Shown: positions 4,694 to 11,420, numbered from the stretch's first letter. The stretch: 11,455 nucleotides of DNA from UBA2022 sp964621555 (GCA_964621555.1 CAZUOO010000025.1:1-11455); one strand, 5' to 3'. The notes: generated from the sequence alone by a model not told the origin. Program-made: numbers and translations.

Positions 4694-7390
4694 CTATATT
4701 ATCCAACTCTCCTTTATTTTTATTGTTTCTCCAGCCTTCTTCTTATTCTCAATTATATCACCTGCTATCTTACCTTCTACATTCTCCTGTATGTATCTTT
4801 TAATAGGTCGTGCACCTAAAGCTGGGTCATATGCCTTATTGGCTATTAACATTGGTATTGTAGCTTCCCATGTAAGGGTGAGGCCTTGATCTGAAAGTCT
4901 ATTACGAAGCTCGTTTAGAAGCAAGGTGGTTATTTGCGATAGTGTATCTATTGATTGAGGAGAGAATACTATTATACTGTCAAACCTATTGAACATCTCA
5001 GGCCTAATTCTCTGTTTAAGTTCAATCATAACTAGGTCTTTTATCTGTTCCCAAAGCACGTTCTCATCAAAGTTCTTCATAATTATGTCACTAGCTATGT
5101 TACTGGTACAGATAATTATGGTGTTCCTAAAGTTGATGCTCTCACCATTTATACTTGTGAGGTGTCCCTCGTCAAATATCTGTAGGAAGAGATCCAATAC
5201 CTGTGCATTAGCTTTCTCAATCTCATCGAATAGAACGACTGTGTATGGATCTTTCTTCACCTTGTCTACCAAACTAATTCCTTCTCCACCTGTTCCAGAG
5301 CCCCCTAGAAGTCTGCTAACGCTTCCCTCATCTTGGTACTCAGACATATCAATTTTAATTATATCCGATCTCGCTCCAAAGAATTCCTGTGAGAGTACTT
5401 TACCTAGGTGTGTTTTTCCCACTCCTGTGGGCCCAATGAAAAGGAACGTGCCGATTGGTTTATTAGGATTTCTGATTCCAGTTTTAGACCTTTTTATGGC
5501 GTCTACAACAGCTTTGACGGCGTCACCCTGCCCTATTACTTTCGAGGTTATCTTTTCTTCTAGCTTAATGAGTTTATCTACGTCTAGTGAGGATACGGAC
5601 TCTACATCTATATTGGTTTGGATTGAAACTATCTTTGCTATGTGTTCATCCGTGAGTGTTGATACCTCATTTGATTGTGCCCATGAGCAGGCCGACTCAA
5701 GTATATCAACGGCGCTATCAGGAAGCATACGGTCGTGTACATACCTTTGTGCAAGTTCAGAGGCTGATGTTAGTGCCGATGTAGTGATGTATAGGTTGAA
5801 TGATTCTTCGAAAGTTTGTACCTTGCTCTGAAGTATCATAACTGTATCTGTTTGATTTAGTTCTTTAACTTCGATGTTGTTGAAACTCTGCCTGAAGCTT
5901 TCGTTTGTATAGAAGTATCGCTTATAGTTGCTGTAGTTGACTGTACCAATAACGGGGAATCGGCTTTCTAGGATGTATGGAAGAATTATACTTGCAATCG
6001 ATTGTCCAGACTCCTCTGCCTTGGCGGGTATTAGTTCTTGTAGTTCATCGATGTATAGTATGGTATTACCTGCAGACATTAGTTCTTGCATCGCACGTTT
6101 TACTACACCTTCCAAGTTCTTATTGCTTGAGGCATATGCAATCATGCCATTTAAATCTAGTTGTACTATACGTTTTCCAAGGAGTTGTGGAGATACATCA
6201 CCATTGTTTATTCTCTGAGCAAGTCCTTTGATTAAACTGCTCTTCCCTACCCCAGGATCACCGATTAATAGCGCGTTTCTTTTACCGACCTTCCCTATTA
6301 TAGAGACCAACTCTTCTACTTCTTCTTGGTGGCCAATTCCGAACTTCTCGAAGCTGTTGGCTACTTCTTCGTTTATCTCCCTGCTAAATTGGTTGAGTAT
6401 GAAGGTGTATCCGTATACCCAGCTTTTCGCGATTCCGTTTGTTTTATTGTAGTTTACATTGGGGTCGAAGTATGTTCTATGTTCTTTACTTATTAGGTCC
6501 CTTTCATAGATGTAACTTAATCTAAGGGTTCTAATTGTGGAGTTTCTTTTTCTAATCTCTTTCTCAATACCTGGGAGGACTGTGGTGAGAGAGAGAAATA
6601 GGTGGGCGGGGTCAATTCTTGCTGATTCAGTTAGCAGAGCTTCTTGGGTGGCGTATAGGAAGAGGCTTCTTAGGCTTTGTAGATCTATATCTTCAATCCC
6701 TTTATATATGCTTTTATCTGTTTTTAGCTGATTACTTAGATCTTCAAGGTTGCTTCTTTTGAGCATTCTCTGTACGAGAGGGTCTTCTACCAAATACTGT
6801 GTAATGGTGGTCATATCAAACTTATTCTGTTCCAAATATTCTAGGTACTCTAGTGTCTCTTCTGATATAAAGTCGGAGATATTAAGGTGGGAGTATCTAC
6901 CGAATTTGATATCTCCATCCCTTATCTGGTCTAGTTCAACATCGCTGATTGTTTTTATTGTGGGTAGCTTATGAGAACCTGTGTATCCTCTATATGTAGC
7001 AAACCAGAGTAGTATTACACCTAGAGTGGCGAGCCAGAATATTGTATTGATTATATTGTTTGGTACAAAACTTTCTAAGGTTACTAGGTATGTGTTGTTG
7101 CCAAAGATCTTCATTAGGTAGCCAAGTGATACTACAATTCCAGGGATAATTATTGTATTGGCGAGTTTTCTTTGTATGCTTTGGTATATATTGAAGTTTG
7201 AAAACTGTCTCACACTTTTGAGAATATCTAGCTCGGAAATGGTGAGGACATTATCACGAGTTACCATGAATTGTTGCAGGTTTTTATCCCCTATCAATGG
7301 GTATTTATTTTTAATAATAGTGTATTTGTTATTATCCCTATTGTGGTATCCATACACTATTTTGTTGCTGTGCTCCAGTTCTAAAGACAT
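4694..7390 (-). CDS. Membrane-anchored Clp-like double AAA+ ATPase with degenerate pore loops
   Basis: This 898-residue protein is built like a ClpA/ClpC-type unfoldase. An N-terminal cytoplasmic segment (1-77) is followed by two membrane helices (about 78-97 and 112-131) and a diverged Clp-N-like repeat region (about 170-290). Ring D1 has Walker A GDPGVGKS at 377-384 and Walker B ILYIDE at 444-449. Ring D2 has Walker A GPTGVGKT at 653-660, Walker B VVLFDE at 718-723, the RPEMFNR arginine-finger region at 796-802 and sensor 2 GAR at 859-861. No middle domain lies between the rings and no IGF/LGF-type ClpP-docking loop is visible. Oddly, the D1 pore Lys-Tyr is Ser421-Ser422. The D1 arginine-finger pair aligns with Gln501-Ser502. 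The D2 GYVG pore loop is shortened to a Gly/Ser-rich stretch at 696-704. ATP use and membrane location are likely; classical substrate threading and ClpP partnership are doubtful. Its ATG directly follows the stop of the upstream gene. Confidence 0.88.
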   Translation of the reverse strand: MSLELEHSNKIVYGYHNRDNNKYTIIKNKYPLIGDKNLQQFMVTRDNVLTISELDILKSVRQFSNFNIYQSIQRKLANTIIIPGIVVSLGYLMKIFGNNTYLVTLESFVPNNIINTIFWLATLGVILLWFATYRGYTGSHKLPTIKTISDVELDQIRDGDIKFGRYSHLNISDFISEETLEYLEYLEQNKFDMTTITQYLVEDPLVQRMLKRSNLEDLSNQLKTDKSIYKGIEDIDLQSLRSLFLYATQEALLTESARIDPAHLFLSLTTVLPGIEKEIRKRNSTIRTLRLSYIYERDLISKEHRTYFDPNVNYNKTNGIAKSWVYGYTFILNQFSREINEEVANSFEKFGIGHQEEVEELVSIIGKVGKRNALLIGDPGVGKSSLIKGLAQRINNGDVSPQLLGKRIVQLDLNGMIAYASSNKNLEGVVKRAMQELMSAGNTILYIDELQELIPAKAEESGQSIASIILPYILESRFPVIGTVNYSNYKRYFYTNESFRQSFNNIEVKELNQTDTVMILQSKVQTFEESFNLYITTSALTSASELAQRYVHDRMLPDSAVDILESACSWAQSNEVSTLTDEHIAKIVSIQTNIDVESVSSLDVDKLIKLEEKITSKVIGQGDAVKAVVDAIKRSKTGIRNPNKPIGTFLFIGPTGVGKTHLGKVLSQEFFGARSDIIKIDMSEYQDEGSVSRLLGGSGTGGEGISLVDKVKKDPYTVVLFDEIEKANAQVLDLFLQIFDEGHLTSINGESINFRNTIIICTSNIASDIIMKNFDENVLWEQIKDLVMIELKQRIRPEMFNRFDSIIVFSPQSIDTLSQITTLLLNELRNRLSDQGLTLTWEATIPMLIANKAYDPALGARPIKRYIQENVEGKIAGDIIENKKKAGETIKIKESWII

Positions 7391-7792
7391 CTATCTAAGT
7401 GGTGAAATTATAGTCATAATTAAAGATATTATTGGTATTGATACCCAAAATATGAGAAGTGTGAGGTATCCTGTGGTGGTTATGGCAATTAGCAGAAGAC
7501 CGATAGGGATGAAGATTAGTCGTGCAATTATTCCTATCATATATCCAACAAAGTGTTTGTCTCTGTGCCATGGTACGAAGAAGTATCTAATTAGGAATGA
7601 TGTGGAGAATCGATCGTCTATTATATCTATGAGGCGAATATACTGCTTGATGAATATAATTGGTTGTTTAATGTACCACCATCCTATGAAGTCTTTTACT
7701 GTATTTACCACAAATTGATATGGGCTAATACTATCCGCAATTTCTTTGGGGTTGAATAGGTCCATTTTTCTATTGATTGTAAGGGCAGTCAT
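7391..7792 (-). CDS. Small two-helix membrane protein paired with the AAA+ ATPase
   Basis: I do not recognise a named family. The 133-residue product has a polar/aromatic N-terminal half, including GWWYIKQP at 37-44 and an amphipathic stretch at about 45-70. Next comes a conspicuous FFVPWHRDKHFVGYMIG segment (71-87), and then two hydrophobic helices at about 84-104 and 108-130. It has no signal peptidase site, no cysteines and no catalytic signature I can name. Its TAG stop is immediately followed by the ATG of the AAA+ gene with zero gap. The two are almost certainly co-translated and may form a complex in the membrane; that is inference from position. The start is the first ATG. A second ATG lies at codon 10 (7765), but the upstream -10 hexamers favour the first. 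Confidence 0.75.
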   Translation of the reverse strand: MTALTINRKMDLFNPKEIADSISPYQFVVNTVKDFIGWWYIKQPIIFIKQYIRLIDIIDDRFSTSFLIRYFFVPWHRDKHFVGYMIGIIARLIFIPIGLLLIAITTTGYLTLLIFWVSIPIISLIMTIISPLR

Positions 7793-7870
7793 ATCGTATA
7801 CAGTTTATTATAACTGAGGTATTATATCAATTATAGTTGATTATATATAAATATAGGTTCTTAAATTACT
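7793..7870. promoter_or_regulatory. Divergent promoter region between the AAA+ module and the ybaK-like gene
   Basis: This 78-bp, extremely AT-rich gap separates two divergent units. On the minus strand a perfect TATAAT at 7812-7807 would start transcription about 8 nt before the ATG at 7792; further TATAAT-like hexamers overlap it upstream. On the plus strand TATAAA at 7846-7851 could serve the gene at 7871. No convincing -35 hexamer accompanies either. A short dyad, ATCAA at 7826-7830 and TTGAT at 7837-7841, lies centrally and could be an operator. No Shine-Dalgarno site is visible for either gene. Confidence 0.4.
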
Positions 7871-8308
7871 ATGGCATATGAAACGTTTCAGAAATATTTA
7901 GATAGTATTGGGTCAAATATAGAGATTATGGTCTCTGATGAACCAACTAAGACTGCAGTACAAGCGGCTGAGGTTCATAGCGTTCCCGTTTCCAATATCG
8001 TTAAGTCACTTCTAGTGAGGGTTAATTCCGAATATCTTCTATTTTTGGTTCCAGGGGATAGGCGCTTGGATTTGGAGGATATTAAGAAAAGGTTCACTGC
8101 TGATACGGTGCGAATGGCGGATGCCGGTGAAGTGAAAGATATTACAGGATACTCAATTGGAGGTGTACCACCCTTTGGTCATAGGCAGAAATTGCGTACT
8201 TTTATTGAGGAGGGATTTAATTCCAAAGAAATGGTGGTGGCAGCGGCTGGAAGTGGTAATAGTGTATTTAAGATTAAACTAGAAGAGTTACTTAAGCATA
8301 TCTCTTAG
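7871..8308 (+). CDS. YbaK/EbsC-family aminoacyl-tRNA deacylase
   Basis: This is a stand-alone trans-editing domain of the YbaK/EbsC/ProX superfamily, which hydrolyses mischarged aminoacyl-tRNAs such as Cys-tRNA(Pro) or Ala-tRNA(Pro) in the cytoplasm. The single domain spans almost all 145 residues, the normal length. The conserved lysine region IVKSLLVR is at 43-50, with Lys45 at the position of the functional YbaK lysine. The loop TGYSIGGVPPFGH at 92-104 is a strong family signature and forms part of the substrate pocket. Which mischarged tRNA it edits cannot be read from the sequence. It is followed 34 nt later by a tRNA-dihydrouridine synthase gene, so both neighbours act on tRNA. The ATG at 7871 is the first in frame. 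Confidence 0.9.
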   Translation: MAYETFQKYLDSIGSNIEIMVSDEPTKTAVQAAEVHSVPVSNIVKSLLVRVNSEYLLFLVPGDRRLDLEDIKKRFTADTVRMADAGEVKDITGYSIGGVPPFGHRQKLRTFIEEGFNSKEMVVAAAGSGNSVFKIKLEELLKHIS

Positions 8309-8342
8309 TCTCATTGGTGTGTTTCAATGTATAATATAGATC
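8307..8342 (+). promoter_or_regulatory. Candidate leaderless promoter of dus with a short dyad
   Basis: A perfect TATAAT at 8330-8335 ends only 7 nt before the ATG at 8343. Initiation at the normal distance would therefore fall on or next to the start codon, giving a leaderless mRNA. No good -35 hexamer is present (TTAGTC at 8305-8310 is the closest, with a long spacer). An inverted repeat, CATTG at 8312-8316 and CAATG at 8325-8329, abuts the -10 and could be an operator. It could also be the remnant of a weak terminator for the upstream gene, but no T-run follows. Confidence 0.45.
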
Positions 8343-9311
8343 ATGAATAGTAATCAGAATATTTGGAATGAACTTAAGAGGCCCTTTTTTGTACTAGCAC
8401 CTATGGAGGATGTTACCGATACTGTTTTTAGACAGGTAGTAATGGATATAGGTAGGCCAGATCTATTTTTCACCGAGTTTACAAGTGTAGAGGGACTGTG
8501 TTCTAAGGGCTCAGATGCCGTTATGCAAAGGCTTAAGTATCTTCCCACTGAGAAGCCTCTGATTGCACAGCTTTGGGGGATTAATCCTGGCAATTTTGAG
8601 AAGGCCGCAAGTATAGTTCATGGGCTTGGTTTTGATGGTATTGATATAAATATGGGTTGTCCTGTGAGGAAGATTATTAGAAATGGTGGGTGCTCGGCAT
8701 TGATTAAGACCCCTACTCTTGCTAAAGAGATATATGAGGCGACAGTGGTTGGGGGGAAGGGGCTACCAGTTTCAGTTAAGACTAGGATTGGGTTTAAGAG
8801 TATTCAGACAGAAGAGTGGATTGGTGAGGTTTTGAGCTGGAAACCTGCGGCATTAACCGTACATGGAAGAACGGTTGCGGAGCTTTCAAAGGTGCCATGT
8901 CATTGGGATGAGATTGTGAAAGCGGTTGAACTGAGGAATAGTATATCTCCAAGTACTGTTATGGTTGGTAATGGTGATGTTAATAGTATGGATCAGGGTA
9001 TGGAATATCATCGTACATATGGTGTTGATGGGGTTATGATTGGGAGAGGTATTTTCGAAAATCCCTGGGTTTTCAATAGTGATGAGTGTAACATTGACCA
9101 TTCATTGGAAGTTAGGTTAGGGCTAGTGTATAGGCATGTGATGTTACATAGAGAGACGTGGGGTGATACACATAACTTCAATCCATTAAAGAAGTTTTTT
9201 AAGATGTATATCAAAGGGTTTGATGGTGCAGCACAGCTTAGAGATCAGATGATGAGATTGAACAGTGTGGATGAGATTCTAGATTTTATATTAAAGTTCA
9301 GAGGTCTTTAA
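8343..9311 (+). CDS. dus: tRNA-dihydrouridine synthase
   Basis: This is an FMN-dependent, NADPH-using enzyme that reduces specific uridines in the tRNA D-loop to dihydrouridine. The flavin-barrel N-terminus FVLAPMEDVTDTVFR is at residues 16-30. The active-site strand DGIDINMGCPVRKIIRNGG at 98-116 carries Cys106, the expected catalytic acid. FMN-binding elements include VKTRIGF at about 144-150, the HGRT loop at about 174-177, VGNGDV, and GVMIGRGIFENPWVF. A helical tRNA-binding domain closes the 322-residue protein, a normal length. The subfamily (DusA, B or C) cannot be assigned with confidence. Its last 21 bp overlap tail-to-tail with the convergent response-regulator gene. A -10 hexamer 7 nt before the ATG suggests a leaderless mRNA. 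Confidence 0.94.
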   Translation: MNSNQNIWNELKRPFFVLAPMEDVTDTVFRQVVMDIGRPDLFFTEFTSVEGLCSKGSDAVMQRLKYLPTEKPLIAQLWGINPGNFEKAASIVHGLGFDGIDINMGCPVRKIIRNGGCSALIKTPTLAKEIYEATVVGGKGLPVSVKTRIGFKSIQTEEWIGEVLSWKPAALTVHGRTVAELSKVPCHWDEIVKAVELRNSISPSTVMVGNGDVNSMDQGMEYHRTYGVDGVMIGRGIFENPWVFNSDECNIDHSLEVRLGLVYRHVMLHRETWGDTHNFNPLKKFFKMYIKGFDGAAQLRDQMMRLNSVDEILDFILKFRGL

Positions 9312-9974
9312 ATAGTATCCATAGTCATATTTCGTATATATAACGCTTGTTCCCCATTCTCTTTTGAACTTTGCCCTAAGTCGGCTTATGGTTACTTTCA
9401 TTCCATTTTTGCTAGGCCTTTTCAGAGTGTAGCTATTGAATGACATGATTATATTATCTAGTGGGCAGTACCTGCTCCCATTTGAAAGTATGCATAGCAT
9501 TATGATTGCTTGATGCCTAGTGAGGCTAACTGTATTTAGTTTGTAGCTAAATGCTCCTTTCTTTGAATCCAACGTAAACTCTCCTTTCCTATATACATCT
9601 TTGTTGTTGCTAAGAGGGAGGAGTTTGTCGATTCTAATAATTAACTCTTCGAAGAAGAAAGGTTTGGGTAGGTAGTCGTCGGCTCCGGTATTGAATGCAA
9701 TGAGTCGGTCGACAATTAAGGCCCGCTTGCTTAGCACTATTACCTTGGTGTCACTATGGTCTTCTTTGATGATTCTACATAGGTCAATGCCATTGCCATC
9801 TGGTAGTCCAATATCTAGGCAGGCTACGTCAATGTGTAACCTGTTAATTTCATGTATGGCGGTTTTGAAGTTTGATGCCAATATGGTGTGGTAGTGTTTT
9901 GCTAGATGGGTGTTGATTAAGCCCCTTAGCTTGTTGTCATCCTCAACAATTAATACGGTGGGTTTTAAGTCCAT
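9291..9974 (-). CDS. Orphan response regulator, OmpR/PhoB family
   Basis: This is a two-domain transcription regulator. The receiver domain (about 5-120) has the acidic pocket Glu11-Asp12-Asp13, phospho-acceptor Asp54 in CLDIGLPDGNG, the switch Ser82 in VIVLSKR, and Lys104 in DDYLPKPF. All phosphorylation residues are therefore present. A winged-helix trans_reg_C domain follows at about 127-224, with the recognition helix around KVTISRLRAKFK (193-204) and the wing YTKYDYGYYL (213-222). Its 227 residues are typical. No histidine kinase gene adjoins it, so its partner lies elsewhere or is absent. A pair of 7-bp direct repeats sits directly upstream of its -10, consistent with autoregulation. 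The gene lies 42 nt downstream of hisS on the same strand but has its own promoter signals. It converges on dus with a 21-bp overlap. Confidence 0.93.
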   Translation of the reverse strand: MDLKPTVLIVEDDNKLRGLINTHLAKHYHTILASNFKTAIHEINRLHIDVACLDIGLPDGNGIDLCRIIKEDHSDTKVIVLSKRALIVDRLIAFNTGADDYLPKPFFFEELIIRIDKLLPLSNNKDVYRKGEFTLDSKKGAFSYKLNTVSLTRHQAIIMLCILSNGSRYCPLDNIIMSFNSYTLKRPSKNGMKVTISRLRAKFKREWGTSVIYTKYDYGYYLKTSEL

Positions 9975-9979
9975 ATCGT

Positions 9980-10013
9980 ATTATATATCTTAATGGTTAC
10001 AAGATTGTTACAA
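9980..10013 (-). promoter_or_regulatory. PhoB-box-like direct repeat and -10 of the response-regulator gene
   Basis: On the minus strand two identical heptamers, TTGTAAC at 10013-10007 and at 10002-9996, are separated by 4 bp (AATC), giving exact 11-bp phasing. Ten base pairs downstream lies a perfect -10 TATAAT at 9985-9980, and no -35 hexamer is present. This is the geometry of Pho-box promoters, where tandem OmpR/PhoB-type regulators replace the -35 contact. The -10 ends 5 nt before the ATG, so the mRNA should be leaderless. The repeats fill the gap between the hisS stop and the promoter. Binding by the adjacent regulator is inferred. Confidence 0.65.
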
Positions 10014-10016
10014 ACC

Positions 10017-11291
10017 TTAGAATATTGCTTTTATATCACTATCTTCTAATGTTGATTGGATCCCTTTTTCCATATCTTTTAACATCCATTTCCCATCAAT
10101 AGTGAATACTACATATCTAACTCCTCGCTTGTTTGCACTGCTGAGAACCTTTTTCAGGTCTTCCGTTTTCAACTGTGTTTCCACTTTCTTCCCTTGCTCT
10201 CTCATAGTCTGAGCTATTTTTAAGGATTTGACGAGATCTTTCTCGTTTTCTAAGGCAATCAATACATCTATATTGGATTTATATTCTGGAATTAGGTTGT
10301 ATGTATCGAGGTAGTCAAGCATAGTTACACTTCCCCACCCTATTCCAAAAGCAGGTAGTTTTTCTTTATCGAATATCTCAAGTAGGTCATCGTATCTTCC
10401 ACCTCCAAACATGGCTCTTGGGTTTTTGTCTCCTCCTACATCAAACATTTCAATCACTGTACCCGTGTAGTATGTGATTCCTCTCATGATGTATGGCTTG
10501 AACTCGAAGTTGTTTAGCCCTAGCTCTTTGACCATAGCAAATAGTTCTACTAGCTCTTTGGCACCCCTACTTTTATCCTTTAATCCTTCTATATAGTTGA
10601 TATCTTGGTTTAAGAAATCGATTAGCTTGCCCACTTGAAGTTTGTCTAATCCAACATCTTCAAGGTATTTAGGGTATTCATCCCTTTTTATTTTGGTGTA
10701 GTTGTCGATGGCTCTGGCTACCTTTGGGATGTCTTCACTCTTTATCTTAAGGATTTCTGTAAACACATAGTCCATTAGGTATCTATTATTTACATATACT
10801 TTCCAGCTATTCTTTGGGGCTTTCAGCTTCTCCATTACAGAGTTTATATACTGAAATATCTCTATCTCTGCTCCCATTTTGTCTATACCGAAGATGTCTA
10901 TGTTAAGCTGGAAGAATTCTCTAGATCTACCTCGTTGTGGTTTCTCATATCTATAGAATTTGTCTATACTAAACCATCTGATTGGTTTAGGTATCTGTTG
11001 GAACTTAGCTGCAATTATTCTCGCGAGTGACGGTGTCATTTCCGGTCTTATGGCTACTTCCCTTCCTCCCTTATCTACGAAATTGTATAGCTGTGTGTTA
11101 GCTAGTTCGTCACCGGACTTAGCTCTGTAGATCTCTGCATTTTCTAGTATAGGTGTGTCGTACTCCTGGTATCCAAATTCATATGCGGTTTCTCTCCATA
11201 TATTAAAGAGGTAGTCGCGTTTAAACATGTCCTCAGGGTAGTAGTCTTGTGTTCCTTTGTACGGTTGTGTACTTAGTTTGTATTTATTCAT
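10017..11291 (-). CDS. hisS: Histidyl-tRNA synthetase
   Basis: HisRS is a class II synthetase that charges tRNA(His) with histidine using ATP. The N-terminal catalytic domain shows KGTQDYYPED (12-21), a motif 1 region near Pro47, and IRPEMTPSLARI (81-92). Motif 2 is FYRYEKPQRGRSREFFQLN at 112-130. The histidine-specific element RGITYYTGTVIEMFD (270-284) includes Arg270, equivalent to the catalytic E. coli Arg259. FGGGRYDDLLEIF is at 295-307. The C-terminal anticodon-binding domain spans about 340-424. Its 424 residues are normal. The odd point is motif 3, AFGIGWGSVTML at 314-325: the class II Glu-Arg pair is replaced by Gly320-Ser321. I recall related HisRS sequences with a GMGDVTL-like motif 3, so this may be a lineage variant and not a defect. 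All other motifs look functional. Confidence 0.95.
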   Translation of the reverse strand: MNKYKLSTQPYKGTQDYYPEDMFKRDYLFNIWRETAYEFGYQEYDTPILENAEIYRAKSGDELANTQLYNFVDKGGREVAIRPEMTPSLARIIAAKFQQIPKPIRWFSIDKFYRYEKPQRGRSREFFQLNIDIFGIDKMGAEIEIFQYINSVMEKLKAPKNSWKVYVNNRYLMDYVFTEILKIKSEDIPKVARAIDNYTKIKRDEYPKYLEDVGLDKLQVGKLIDFLNQDINYIEGLKDKSRGAKELVELFAMVKELGLNNFEFKPYIMRGITYYTGTVIEMFDVGGDKNPRAMFGGGRYDDLLEIFDKEKLPAFGIGWGSVTMLDYLDTYNLIPEYKSNIDVLIALENEKDLVKSLKIAQTMREQGKKVETQLKTEDLKKVLSSANKRGVRYVVFTIDGKWMLKDMEKGIQSTLEDSDIKAIF

Positions 11292-11300
11292 AGTATTAAA

Positions 11301-11327
11301 AGTATATCATAGTTTATATCGTGTAAA
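11301..11327 (-). promoter_or_regulatory. Candidate near-leaderless promoter of hisS
   Basis: On the minus strand TATACT at 11306-11301 is a 5/6 -10 match. It is preceded after 15 bp by TTTACA at 11327-11322, a 5/6 -35 match. The spacer is shorter than the usual 16-18 bp. The -10 ends 9 nt before the ATG at 11291, so the predicted leader is only a few nucleotides. No Shine-Dalgarno sequence is visible. Confidence 0.4.
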
Positions 11328-11350
11328 GAGAGATTGAAATTGTGTTTGTA

Positions 11351-11420
11351 TATGAGATCAAGACGTGGTTACGCCTTATGATGCTTTGTAGTATGTAGTT
11401 TTAAAGCAATGGTTCTCATA
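11351..11420 (-). ncRNA. Possible structured RNA (three-way junction) upstream of hisS
   Basis: The ends are a perfect 7-bp inverted repeat: TATGAGA at 11351-11357 and TCTCATA at 11414-11420. Two hairpins nest inside. One is a 6-bp stem, TGCTTT at 11382-11387 with AAAGCA at 11403-11408, with a 15-nt loop. The other spans 11360-11377 with a 4-nt loop. Read as minus-strand RNA that second hairpin is a full 7-bp stem (one G-U pair); on the plus strand it has an A-C mismatch, so the minus orientation fits better. TATAAT hexamers at 11425-11430 and 11430-11435 (minus strand) would start transcription at about the first base of the closing stem. It does not match tRNA or any riboswitch I know. Function is unknown and the structure is a hand fold only. 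Confidence 0.3.

Noticed and set aside
4989..5831. 280-codon open frame on the plus strand
   Set aside because: It lies wholly opposite the D2 region of the AAA+ gene, whose motifs are unmistakable. The translated plus-strand product is Ser/Leu-rich with no recognisable domain, as expected of an antisense shadow.
4694..7390. Call of ClpC or ClpB by name
   Set aside because: It lacks the ClpB middle domain and the ClpC/ClpA ClpP-docking loop, has membrane helices and lost pore residues, so a standard gene symbol would mislead.
7158..7718. 186-codon open frame on the plus strand
   Set aside because: It runs antisense across the AAA+ start and the small membrane-protein gene, with no domain signature; the minus-strand pair explains the region better.
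11351..11420. tRNA gene
   Set aside because: The 7-bp closing stem and 70-nt length suggested it, but there is no T-loop GTTCRA, no 5-bp T-stem, no D-arm and no 7-nt anticodon loop on either strand.
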